Part shown: one piece after another, positions 1 to 11,800 of the stretch
Numbering within the stretch: position 1 is the stretch's first letter
Layout: every line of letters begins with the position of its first letter
Assembly (NCBI GenBank): GCA_949751835.1
Contig: CATKHK010000112.1
Location: 62,001-126,000, forward strand
From: Blepharisma japonicum
Taxonomy: Eukaryota; Ciliophora; Heterotrichea; Heterotrichida; Blepharismidae
DNA: 64,000 nucleotides
Reading direction: 5' to 3'
Made by a program: the position numbers and the translations under genes
The notes under the pieces: generated by a model
Database searches by the model: none
Told to the model about the DNA's origin: nothing
Seen by the model: the letters and a program-made list of their open reading frames with translations, nothing else

Positions 1-226
1 AACAAGCTAAAACCTCTGAATATTCACAGCTATGCCAATCAGTAAAGCTATTAATATCAGATGACAACTCAAAAATTAAATCTTGGCTTCAGATTTCACT
101 ATTCGTTTTATAGATCACAATTATTTCTAAGCAATTGCAAAAATTCAATAGCAAAATCGATACAAGTAATTTTCACAGGAGATGATAATAACCAAAAATT
201 TTAGCGATTTCTTCAATTAAAAGCAT
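1..226 (-). CDS. receptor-like array copy 0, N-terminus only (cut by window edge)
   Basis: This is the first ~75 residues of another member of the array that fills the next 23 kb. It starts at an ATG at 226 (MLLIEEIAK) and runs off the left edge. The order matches the other copies: a short polar start, a hydrophobic stretch with a TGA-encoded Trp (LLWKLLVSILLLNF), then the conserved step 'CLEIIVIY' and the 'CEYSE' motif. The reading frame is open throughout with TGA as Trp. By comparison with its neighbours it should be a membrane receptor with an extracellular ligand-binding region. Only the leader and the start of the first binding unit are visible, so intactness cannot be judged. Confidence 0.75.
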
Positions 227-664
227 AAGTTTAGGTAAATAATTGATTTTTATTATGCTATGTATTGACTAAATATCAAAATTTATTAAAATACTGGAAT
301 ATTTATTTGATTTAATAAAAGAGTTTTATTTGAAATTTTATAAAATTTATAAAAAGAAAAACAAATATCAAAAATGGGATTTCCAAAAAAAAATATAAAG
401 TCTATAAATTTTCTCGATTAAATATTGATAAGAATATTGCTATTTAAATTTTATTAGTTCTTTGGCCTCGTAATGGATATTTTCTTTTAAGATTTTGCCA
501 GAAAATCATAATAAAGAATCAAAATATAGCAAAAAGTTAATTTATATCTCTTTCTGTAAAATTTTGCTTATTTTTAAACGAATTATATTTAAATTATTTT
601 ATTAATGATAAGAAAACTATTTATATTCAATTAATTATTATAAAACGTTGAAATAATATATAAT
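227..664. other. AT-rich intergenic spacer
   Basis: This stretch lies between the start of copy 0 and the stop of copy 1. It is very AT-rich with homopolymer runs. I see no credible gene, RNA or repeat in it. It must hold the promoter of copy 0 and the 3' end signals of copy 1, but no motif stands out. Confidence 0.5.
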
Positions 665-3600
665 TTAAGGGCTTTGGTCTCCAATTTTACGTGGCGATGA
701 CATAGATGTCCCACTTGGAACAATTTTTGATAATGCAAGCTTTGAATTTTTGCCAAAAGAAAATGCAAAAATAAACAAATTTGATGTATCTTGGCCTTTT
801 TTGCGAAAAAGTAAACTTGGGTACTTTTTATACTGGACATAAACTCCGATTAAAGCAATCATTATAAATCCAAAGCACAAAATTGATACTAAAGCAAGGG
901 GGTCTCCACCAATACTTTGCTCAATTACTGAAATAAAAGCAAGCCACACTACTCCAATGGAAAACAGAGCTTGCCACCAACTGAATCTTGGATAATTAAA
1001 AGGCTTGAATTTAAATAAAAAAACAATATAAAAGCTCATCACTATTATAAATAAAATGCCATGAAGGAGATTCTGGGCCCTTTTTACTGTCTTGTTCATC
1101 ACAATTAAAGTTATTTGAACAATAGTTTTTACCATCAAAAATAGTGGAACTGCTTTTACGTGTAGAATAGGTTGTAGCTCTTGTCAAAGAGGCCTACAAA
1201 ATACTGCAAGCGGCTCGTAAGCTATTAATGCAAATATAGAAAAGATTGCATAAGCTAAATGTTCATCTTTTCAACAAAAATAGTAGCAATCTTGAGCAAG
1301 AAAACTCTCAGTAAAATTATCTCCAATAGCTTGATCGCATAAAAAGATGTCAAGGCAAACTGAAATAAACGGAATAAAGCAAAGATCGCCTAAAATAGGC
1401 ATCAAATAATCAGCCAAAGTGCTTAAATTCCTAAAGACAAAGCTCAAAGGAAATTTCTCATCAAGCCTAAGGAGAACTACTGAGCATAGGATAACTCATA
1501 AGCCAATTAATGCAAAAACAGCATTAGCAATAATTCAAAATACCCCATTTCTCAGTCTCAAAATATGGTCTAAACTAAGCGAAAAAGTATCACCTATTTC
1601 AGCCAATGTAGAATTAAGCAATGAAAAATCTGGCCCCATTGAAGAAAACTGGAAAAATTCTATTATAATTGACCCTGCCACAATTGCGTCTTGCATACAA
1701 ATTTCTTCTTTTGCTGTCAGAGGTTCTATTGAAATTTTCCATCACTTTTTTCATATATAAATAGTAATTGCCAGAGAAATCAAAGCAACAAAAAAGCAAA
1801 TCCCAAAAACCAAGACTCTTCCTTTTGCAAAGGTTTTCGCAAGTCTATCAGGGAAAGGACATTTATAATTGGTATTTCTCAAATCTGTTGGCTTTATTGT
1901 TGAACCGTCAGCATATACTATTTGTTCTTGAATTTGTATTAGCTGTGTGAATTGAGGCCGAAACTGTCCCATCACATAGGTGGTTAAATTGCCATTATCA
2001 TCTAGTTTATTTGCAATAATCTCAAAAGTTTGTATAATCCTATCATTAGACCCTTTTTCTATACTAACTTTTCCAGTACACCCATAAAACTGCTGATTTC
2101 TCATAATTTTTTGCATTTTATCAGGATCAGTATAATCAATTCCTCTATTGATCATAAAATCTAGCGCATATGCAATTAAAAAAACTGCATCCACATAGAA
2201 GCAGCTATATGAATTAATCAATCCCCCATAATTTTTATTAATATACGATAACGATTTTTCTCCTATTTGTCCAACTCAGCTTTGCCCATACATAGTAATT
2301 ATAGGAACTGCAGTTTCATATAATTTATATTTATACAAATTATCATATGCTGTAAATGTAGCAAGATCTGAAAGTTTTGTAAAAATAACAAGATCTCCTT
2401 TTCTTATTCCTAAATCATAAAATTCTTCAAATATATAATACGCCATTGGGTATTGGAGAATTGAAATTAAAAATCTGGCCTGAGTATCAATGATTTCTTG
2501 GAGGAGATATGAATATTCTTTTATTTCAGTCCTGCTAAGATTTGGTGGAATTGCTCTGCTACTTTCTGGATTGATTAGAGAGAGGTCGTGATTTTTAATG
2601 CTTTGGCTGAAATAATAATACCCAGATAGTCCTCATGAATCATTTTGGTAGAGGACTGCAACTTGGGTTCAGCCTAAAGCTCGGATAAAAATTGGGATTA
2701 ATGAGTATCCAAGAGAAAGAGATGCTTGAACTCTCATATACATTGGATAATCTGCAGTTGAATTTAGTGTGACATCTCCATTAGATGCACTTACAATGGG
2801 GAATGTTAAATTAAGCTGTTTAAAAGATTTCATTGATCCAATTGCTACCGCTGATCCTCAAGCTGATATATGGCCTATACCAAAATTGTCTTTATCTTTT
2901 AAATAGCAAGTGTTGGCAAATGTAGAGTTATAAATTGATGTACCACAGTCAAAATTAAATAGGGTAATTTGGAAATTATTTAGCAAGCCAGAACTATCTT
3001 CATTTATTATGTCACAAGCTGCATATGAGCCATATCCTCCAACTAGTCCAACAGTAATAGGAAGACCTGTAGGATTAGAAGAGCCAGCTTCTATGCTAAG
3101 CTGTAAAACTTTTTTTATTGATTTTGGAATTTCTTTAGAATTTCCTAGAAAAATTATATCACTAAATAAGAATAATTCTTCATTAAGGATTTCTCCAACT
3201 ATTACTCTTTCTCCATCTTGGACATTAATTAACGAAAAAAGATTTCTATTTCTTCATAAAACATCTAATTGGAAAAATAATTCTTGTCTGCTTTCAGTTT
3301 TGATATTTTCTAGCAAGTGATTAATTATACTTTTTATTGATGAGATCATATATTCATTGTCTGAAGAAGAAAATTCTTGTCCTTTTACTGTAATTATTAA
3401 GGCTCCGTTTATGGAGCATTTATATCCGCTTTCTTGGTTTAAAACAATTCCATTCCCAATATCTAATAGTTTTGTAGGCTCTAAAACTCTTTGCAATTTA
3501 TAGAACTCTGCCGGATTCATAAAAATATAGTAAAGAGTTTCTCCAAGCGGAGTTATAATTCTGTTAACTAATTCCTCCGTATTTGTATTCGGCTCAATAG

Positions 3601-4123
3601 TCATAAAATTTAAAGTCTTAGAATATTTTTCCAAATTTTCTTTTAAAATATTCTTAAATCCATCAGAAATCGTAAGACCTTTAGTTCATCCAAAATAACG
3701 AAGCACAGAAAGAAATGCATTGGTTTGTTCTAAAGATGATGGCTTAATTGAAAAATTTCATAGATCAGAATAACTTAATTTGTTTTCAAATACCAAATGA
3801 GATATTTCTCTCTCCTTGCATAATTTAGATAAGAAAAATTGAGTTTCAATCCGTTCTGTCAAATCCAAAACCAGTAAAGCGTTCTCAAAAATTTCTAAGC
3901 AAGCTAGAGTCTCTGAGTAATCACAGATGTGCCATTCAACAAGGGAGTTGAATTCTAAAAATTGATAAAATTTATTTTTTGGATTTCAAATAGAATTGCT
4001 TTCTTCATATATCAAAATAATTTCTAAGCTTTTACAAAGATTCAGCCAACTGATAAATAAAGCCGCTTTTCATAGAGATCGATGAAGGGTAAAAAAATCC
4101 CCAAAATAATCAACTAGAGACAT
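665..4123 (-). CDS. receptor-like array copy 1: double type-1 periplasmic-binding ectodomain with ~9 membrane segments
   Basis: One frame of 1152 residues stays open from the ATG at 4123 to a TAA at 665 when TGA is read as Trp. Residues ~15-35 are hydrophobic (leader or membrane anchor). Residues ~32-350 resemble a diverged ANF-receptor/type-1 periplasmic-binding unit, including 'FSIKPSS...VLRYFGW' near 125-146. Residues ~355-765 form a more typical second unit: 'GLVGGYGSYAA', 'YNSTFANTCY', 'FIRALGW', 'VLYQNDSWG' and late 'YGCTGKVSIEKG'. About nine hydrophobic segments follow from ~775 to ~1096, with a conserved 'DCYYFCWK' between segments 4 and 5. The tail ends with a basic 'KKYPSLLFRKKGQDTSN' stretch. 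Type-1 PBP ectodomains usually bind amino acids or other small molecules. A class C GPCR is unlikely because there are more than seven segments. Function is inferred only. Confidence 0.82.
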
Positions 4124-4351
4124 AATTTATTGAATCAATATTATTTTAATTTTATTACTATTTTCAATCCATTTTGATCAGCAAATTACTGCGCTTTTCC
4201 TTCTTCCTCTATGCAGTATTTAGCTAGTTGATTTAATTCTTAATTATTTAATAATAAAATAATTAAAAACTATATATACTAAGTTTCTATGCAAATTAAA
4301 TTTTTGATTATTTGAGATTAGAGTTTTTTAAAATAAATATTAATAAGACAT

Positions 4352-7300
4352 TTATTTTCACGATTCCATGCCTACTTTCGAATTAGAAACAATTTTAGAC
4401 AAAGCCAATTTTGAATGCTTCCCAAAAGAGAAAGCAAATACAAACAAACTCGACGTGTCTTGTCCTTTTTTCCGAAACAGAAGGCTTGGGTATTTTTTAT
4501 ATTGTACATAAAGACCAAGAAGTCCTATAGTTATAAATCCAAAGCATAAAATCGATACCAAAATAATTTGGTTTCCTCCAAAGCTTTGTTCGATTACTGA
4601 AAGGAAAGAAAGTCATACAACTGCAATTAAAATTAAAGTCTGTCATCAGCTGAATCTCGCATAATTATATGGCTTGAATTTAAATAAAAAGATAATATAA
4701 AAGCTCATGACTATTAGAAAGAGAATTCCATGAAGAATGCTTTGAGCTCTTTTTACTGTTTTATTCATCACAACTAATGTAATCTGAACCATTGTTTTTA
4801 CTGTCAAAAAGAGTGGAACTGCTTTTACATGTAAAATTGGCTGCAACTCTTGCCAAAGAGGTCTACAAAATACTGCGAGTGGCTCATAAGCAATTAATGC
4901 GATAATCGAAAAAATTGCGTATACTAAATGCTCGTCTTTTCAGCAAAAATAATAGCAGTCTTGTGCTAAAAAGCTATCAGTGAAATTATTTCCTATAGAC
5001 TGATCACATAAAAAAATATCAAGACAAATTGAAATAAACGGAATAAAGCAAAGATCGCCTAAAATAGGCATCAAATAATCAGCTAAAGTTCCTAAATTTC
5101 TAAGTACAAAACTCATAGGGAATTTTTCATCAAGTCTAAGAAGAACCACTGAGCATAAAATAACCCACAAGCCAATAGATGCAAAAACAGCATTAGCAAC
5201 AATTCAAAATACTCCATTTCTCAGTCTCAAAATATGATCCAAACTTAGTGAAAAAGAGTCACTTATATCTGCATACGTTGAATTAATTGCTGAAAAATCA
5301 GGCCCCATTGAAGAAAACTGAAAAAATTCAATTATAATCGTCGCTGCCACAATAACGTCTTGAACACAAAGTTCTTCTCTAATGGTTAAAGGTTCTATTG
5401 AGAATTTCCATCACTTTTTTCATATATAAATTGTAATGACTAGAGAAATTAATGCTACAGTAAAGCAAATCCCAAATACCAATGCTCGTCCTTTTGCAAA
5501 GGTTCTTACAAGCCTGCTAGAAAAAGGGCACTCATTATTGCTATTCCTCAGATCTGCTGGCTTTATAGTTGATCCATCAGCATATACCATAGGCTCTTGG
5601 ATTGTTATTAATTGTGTGCTTTGAGGCCGAAAATACCCCATAATATAAGTTGTAATATTTCCATTGCTATCTAGCTTGCTAGCAACAATTTCAAAAGATT
5701 GGATAATCCTATCATTTGACCCTTTTTCTATATTAACTTGTCCAGTGCACCCATAAAATTGCTGATTTCTCATAGCATTTTGCAGTTTATCAGGATCTGT
5801 ATAGTCTAATCCTCTATTAATCATGAAATCCAAAGCATAAGCAATCAAAAAGACTGAATCAAAATAAAAGCAGCTATAAGAATTAATTAAGCCACCATAA
5901 GATTTAGAAATCTGTGCCAATGCTTTTTCTCCCCATGATCCTACTCAGCTTTGTCCATATATAGTAATAATTGGGACTGCAATTTCATATATTTTATTGC
6001 TAAATGCATTATCATATGCTGAAAATGTAGTCAAGTCAGAAGTTGTTGTAAAAATAACGAGGTCTCCTTGCCTTAATCCTAAATCATAGAGTTCTTCAAA
6101 TACATAGTAAGCAGCAGGGTACAGCATAATAGAAATCAAAAATCTAGCTTGGGAGTCTATTATTTCTTGAAGGAGGTGAGAATATTGTTTAACACCATTT
6201 CGATCAATGCTTGGTGGAATTCCTCTGGAATTTTCTGGATTAACTAATGAAACATCGTGATTTTTAATTCCTTGAGTTAAATAAAGATAGCCATTCAGCC
6301 CCCATGTATCATTTTGGTAAATAACTGCAACTTTTTGTCATCCTAGGGCGCGGATCAAAATTGGGGTTAGGGAATACATATAAGAAAATGATGCGGTAAT
6401 TCTCATATACATCGGATAAATTGTGGTGGAATTTAGACTTGCATCTAAATTCGAACCACTTACTATGGGAAATGTTAAATTAAGCTGAGCAAAAGATTCC
6501 ATTGATCCGATTGCCATAAGGGAAGATCAAGCTGCAACGTGTCCTAAGCCAAATTTTTCTTTGTCTTTTAAATAGCAAGCATTAGCATATGTGGAGTTAT
6601 AAATCGAGGTTCCACAGTCGAAATTAAACATTTCGATCTGAAAATTATTTAGCAATCCAGATCATTTATCATTAATTATGTCACAAGCGGCGTATGAGCC
6701 ATATGCTCCAACTTTTCCTAAAGTAACAGGCGGACCTGTAGGATTTGAAGTGCCAGCTTCAATGCTAAGCTGCAAAACTTTTTTTATTGATTTTGGAATT
6801 TCTACTGCATTGTCTGGGAAAGTGATATTGCCAAATAAAGATAAATTTCCATTAATGATATCTCCTACTATTACTCTTACTCCATCTTGAATGTTAACTA
6901 AAGAAAACTCATTCATACTATAACGACTTTTCATAAGGGAATTTAATCAAAAAACAATTTCTATATTGTTTTCTGTTTTAATGTGGCTTATTACATAAGA
7001 AATCACATTTTCTATTGCTGATTTCATATATTCTTCATCTGAAGAAACCAATTCCTGTCCTTTGACAGTAATAATCAAGGCTCCATCAATAATACATTGA
7101 TACCCACTTTTCTGATCAAAAATGATTCCGCTTCCACTTGCTAGAAGCTTTGTAGTTGTTAAAATGCTTTGAAGTTTTATTGATTCAGTAGACTCTAAGA
7201 AAACATAATAAAGAGCTTCACCAAGAGGTGTGATAATTCTATTTACTAATTCATTAATATTTGTATTAGGCTCAATTGCTAAAAAATTTAGTTTTTCAGA

Positions 7301-7801
7301 ATAGTTTTCAAGATTCTCTTTTAGACAATCCATAAATCCATCATAAATTGTCAGACCTTGAGTTCATCTAAAATAATGAAGCACAGCAATAAAAGCGTTA
7401 ATTTGAGCGATATATGATGGTTTTAACGAAAAAGTTCACTTATCAAAATAATTAAGTTTATTTTCAAGCACCAAGTGTGGGATTTCTCTTTCCTTACATA
7501 ATTCTGATATAAAAAATTGAGTTTCGATACGATCTGTTAAATCTAAAACTAACATAACATTTTCATAAAATCTAACACAAGTTATTATGTCAGAATATTC
7601 ACAATTATAAAATTCAACAAGGGAGTTTGTTTCAGCCATAAGGTTCAATAAGACTTGATTGCTTATGGTGGTGTTGTTTTTTTCATATATCACAATAATT
7701 TCTAAGCACTTAAATTCATTCAGTAATAAGGCAAATAAGAGTAATTTTCATACGAATTTATGGAAGACTAAATTTTCCACAAGATCTTTGATTATAGACA
7801 T
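4352..7801 (-). CDS. receptor-like array copy 2
   Basis: A 1149-residue frame runs from the ATG at 7801 (MSIIKDLVENLVFHK) to TAA at 4352. A TGA two codons before the TAA is read as Trp. The plan matches copy 1: hydrophobic leader, diverged first binding unit with 'LVLENKLNYFDKW', second ANF-type unit with 'LGKVGAYGSYAACDIIND' and 'YGCTGQVNIEKGSND', nine or so membrane segments, and the 'DCYYFCW' and 'RKKGQDTSS' motifs. It is closest to copy 3; the two share long near-identical stretches in the membrane part and the same 3' flank after the stop, so they arose by recent segmental duplication. I see no frameshift or TAA/TAG interruption. The likely role is a plasma-membrane or ciliary receptor for a small ligand (inference). 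Confidence 0.82.
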
Positions 7802-8111
7802 TATTAAATAGGTAAAATATTAATATTATTTAAGGGTAATTAAATTTATTGTGACATTTATACCTTTAAATCTGATAATAATGCTGGGAGCTTAAAGAAT
7901 TCAAGATTAATGCAAATTCGTTTCTAAGTTTAGTAAACAAGATCTAAAAGAGCTTCGCTACGGCTTAGAGTTGATATTTTAATTCAATAAAAATTACTGA
8001 GGAGATGGTATTTTAACTGGTTTAATGATTAAATATTATTTCTTGTTTAAAAGAGTAATTTTACTTTTCCCAAAATTAGGTTTTTAACATATCTTGCTAA
8101 GTCATGAGGGA
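7802..8111. other. spacer upstream of copy 2, duplicated upstream of copy 3
   Basis: This 310-bp stretch holds no gene. It aligns with the spacer at 12660-12881 upstream of copy 3, beginning at a shared 'ttaaatttattgtgacat' and including the well-conserved segment listed separately. It is therefore part of the duplicated unit [decayed C-terminal piece - 5' flank - receptor gene]. It presumably contains the promoter of copy 2. Confidence 0.55.
7940..7975. repeat. conserved 36-bp spacer element, copy A
   Basis: The segment 'gatctaaaagag' followed by 'ttcgctacgg' and 'tagagttgat' recurs with two transitions at 12801-12836. It lies ~140 bp upstream of the start codon in both places. It is better conserved and less AT-rich than its surroundings. 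It could be a regulatory site or simply a relic of the duplicated flank. Confidence 0.5.
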
Positions 8112-8815
8112 TAAGGGCTTAAATTTTCAATTTTTCTTGACGATAATGATTTTCTTGCTGATGTTGTTAAGCTGGCAGGGACAATTTTTTATAAAGCTTC
8201 CCTTGAATGCCTGCCAAAATTAAATAAATTCGATGTATCTTGAACCATTTTTCCGAAATATAGAAGAAGGCTTGAATTTTTTTTCTTTGAATATAAACTC
8301 CTAGAAATTCAATGATTAGAAGCTTAATTTATCTGCTGCATCATACTATACCTCGAAGATTTTCCTCTTACTGACATCTCATCATTGATGAAAATTTTTT
8401 ATCATAAATATTGGGTGGAAAAGTATCGATTTTACTATGTAAGTTTCTAAAGAGAAAAATTTTAGACCAAATGATATCTGAAAATGTCTGTAAGAGAATC
8501 ATTATGATCAAAAGATGAGATCAGATTCTTGAGCTTTGTTCAAATAAGGAGTATAATGATTCGAGATATTTTTTAATTTATATGCACAATTCTTAAGAAG
8601 CCAAAACATAAAATTGATACTAAAATAAGGGGATCTCCACCAATACTTTGTTCAACGACTGAAACCAAAGCTAGCCATATTACTCCAATCGATACCAAAG
8701 TTTGCCATCAGCTGAATCTTGGGTAATTATAAGGTTTTAATTTAAATAAAAGCAATATAAAAGCGCATCACTAATATAAATAGAATACCATGAAGGAGAT
8801 TTTAGGCCCTTTTTA
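8112..8815 (-). pseudogene. decayed C-terminal fragment of a receptor-like copy (P1)
   Basis: On the minus strand this matches the last membrane segments and basic tail of the array proteins, with pieces such as 'FRKMVQDTSNLF' and 'LVSIL', but frameshifts and stops break it. Its 5' part is missing: homology begins in the region of the sixth/seventh membrane segment. A ~277-bp foreign stretch interrupts it (8319-8595, listed separately). At ~8811-8815 it joins, through a short TTTTTA overlap, the 3' flank also found after copy 2. It is a dead duplicate, not a functional gene. Confidence 0.75.
8319..8595. other. ~277-bp insertion inside fragment P1, flanked by TTA repeats
   Basis: The homologous fragments at ~13080 and ~14090 read straight through 'aatgatta/agaagcc', whereas here ~277 bp of unrelated sequence intervene. 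Left edge TTAGAAGC (8316-8323) and right edge TTAAGAAGC (8593-8601) form an imperfect direct repeat; removal between the TTA copies restores the homologous sequence. A second direct repeat, ttaatttat, sits just inside both ends (8324-8332 and 8573-8581). No coding potential is visible. It could be an IES-like element, a small transposon relic or filler DNA. Confidence 0.5.
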
Positions 8816-8835
8816 AAATAAATATTAATAAGACA

Positions 8836-11800
8836 TTATTTTCACGATTCCATGCCTACCTTAGAACTTGAAACAATTTTAGACAAAGCCAATTTTGAAT
8901 GCTTCCCAAAAGAGAAAGCAAATACAAACAAACTCGACGTGTCTTGCCCCTTTTTCCGAAACAGAAGACTTGGGTATTTTTTATATTGTACATAAAGACC
9001 AAGAAGTCCTATAATTATAAATCCAAAGCATAAAATCGATACCAGAATAATTTGGTTTCCTCCGAAACTTTGCTCAATTACTGAAAGGAAAGAAAGCCAT
9101 ACAACTGCAATTAAAATTAAAGTCTGTCATCAGCTGAATCTCGCATAATTATATGGCTTGAATTTAAATAAAAAAATAATATAAAAGCACATCACTATTA
9201 GAAAGAGAATTCCATGAAGAATACTTTGGGCTCTTTTTACTGTTTTATTCATCACAATTAATGTAATCTGAACCATTGTTTTCACCATTAAAAAGAGTGG
9301 AACCGCTTTTACATGTAAAATTGGTTGCAGCTCTTGCCAAAGAGGCCTACAAAATACTGCGAGTGGCTCATAAGCAATTAATGCGATAATCGAAAAAATT
9401 GCGTATACTAAATGCTCATCTTTTCAGCAAAAATAATAGCAGTCTTGTGCTAAAAAGCTGTCAGTGAAATTATTTCCTATAGACTGATCACATAAAAAAA
9501 TATCAAGACAAATTGAAATAAACGGAATAAAACAAAGATCGCCTAAAATAGGCATCAAATAATCAGCTAAAGTCCCTAAATTTCTAAGTAAAAAGCTCAT
9601 CGGAAATTTTTCATCAAGTCTAAGAAGAACCACTGAGCACAAAATCACTCACAAACCAATAGACGCAAAAACAACATTCGCAACGATTCAAAACACTCCA
9701 TTTCTCAGTCTCAAAATATGTTCCAAACTTAGTGAAAAAGAGTCACTTATATCTGCATATGTTGAACTAATTGCTGAAAAATCAGGCCCCATTGAAGAAA
9801 ACTGAAAAAATTCAATTATAATCGTCGCTGCCACAATAACGTCTTGGACACAAAGTTCTTCTCTAATGTTCAAAGGCTCTATTGAGAATTTCCATCACTT
9901 TTTTCATATATAAATCGTAATAATTAAAGAAATCAAAGCGACTGCGAAACAAATCCCAAATGTCAATGTTCTTCCCTTTGCAAAATTTCTTACAAGCCTG
10001 CTAGGAAAGGGGCACTCATTATTACTATTCCTCAGATCTGTTGGCTTTGTGGTTGATCTATCAGCATATATCATAGGTTCTTGGATTGTTATTAATTGTG
10101 TACTTTGAGGCCGGAAATACCCCATAATATAAGTTGTAATATTTTTATTATTATCTAGCTTGTTAGCAACAATTTCAAAAGATTGAATAATCCTATCATT
10201 TGACCCTTTTTCTATATTAACTTGCCCAGTGCACCCATAAAATTGCTGATTTCTCATAGCTTTTTGCAGTTTATCGGGATCTGTATAGTCTAATCCTCTA
10301 TTAATCATGAAATCCAAAGCATAAGCAATCAAAAAGACTGAATCAAAATAAAAGCAGCTATAAGAATTTATTAAGCCACCGTAGGATTTAGAAATCTGTG
10401 CCAAAGCTTTTTCTCCCCATGATCCGACTCAGCATTGTCCATATATAGTAATAATTGGGACTGCAATTTCATATATTTTATAGCTAAACGCATTATCATA
10501 CGCTGAAAATGTAGTCAAGTCAGAAGTTGTCGTAAAAATGACGAGATCTCCTTGCCTTAATCCTAAATCATAGAGTTCTTCAAATACATAATAAGCAGCA
10601 GGGTACAGCATAATAGAAATCAAAAATCTAGCTTGGGAGTCTATTATTTCTTGAAGGAGGTACGAATATTCTTTTACACCATTTCGATCAAGACTTGGTG
10701 GAATTCCTCTGCTATTTTCTGGATTAACTAAAGAAACATCGTGATTTTTAATTCCTTTAGTTAAGTAAAGGTAGCCAGAGCGCCCCCATGTATCATTTTG
10801 GTAAATAACAGCAACTTTTTGTCATCCTAGGGCGCGGATCAAAATTGGGGTTAGAGAGTACATATAAGAAAATGATGCGGTAATTCTCATATACATCGGG
10901 TAAATTGTGGTGGAATTTAGACTTGCATCTAAATTCGAACCACTTACTATGGGAAATGTTAAATTAAGCTGAGCAAAAGATTTCAAGGATCCGATTGCCA
11001 TAACGGAAGATCAAGCTCCAACGTGTCCTAAGCCAAACTTTTCTTTGTCTTTTAAATAGCAAGCATTAGCATATGTGGAGTTATAAATCGAGGTTCCACA
11101 GTCGAAATTAAACATTTCGATCTGAAAATTATTCAGTAATCCAGAACTTTTATCATTAATTATGTCGCAAGCTGCGTATGAACCATATGCTCCAACTTTT
11201 CCTAAAGTTACAGGCGGGCCTGCAGGATTTGAAGAGCCAGCCTCAATGCTAAGCTGCAAAACTTTTTTTATTGATTTTGGAATTTCTGTAGAATTGTTTG
11301 GAAAAATGATATTGCCAAATAAAGATAAATTTCCATTAATGATTTCTCCTACTATTACTCTCGTTCCGTCTTGAATGTTAACTAAAGAAAACTCATTCAT
11401 ACTATAGCGACTTTTCATAAGGGAATTTAATCAAAAAACAATTTCTATATTGTTTTCTTCTTTAATATGACTTAATACATAAATAACCACATTTTCTATT
11501 GCTGATTTCATATACTCTTCATCTGAAGAAACCAATTCCTGGCCTTTGACAGTAATAATCAAGGCTCCATCAATAATGCATTGATACCCACTTTTTTGGT
11601 CAAAAATAATTCCGCTTCCACTTGTTAGAAGCTTTGTGGTTGTAAAAATGTTCTGAAGTTTTACTGATTTAGGAGACTCTAAGAAAACATAGAAAAGAGC
11701 TTCACCAAGAGGTGTGATAACTCTATTAAATAACTCATTAATATTAGCATTAGGTTCAATTGCCAAAAAATTTAGTCTTTCTGAATATTTTTCAAGATTT

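Noticed and set aside
665-4123. Class C GPCR (GABA-B or glutamate type) identity for the array proteins
   Set aside because: The ectodomain fits the superfamily, but I count about nine hydrophobic segments and no recognisable class C 7TM motifs.
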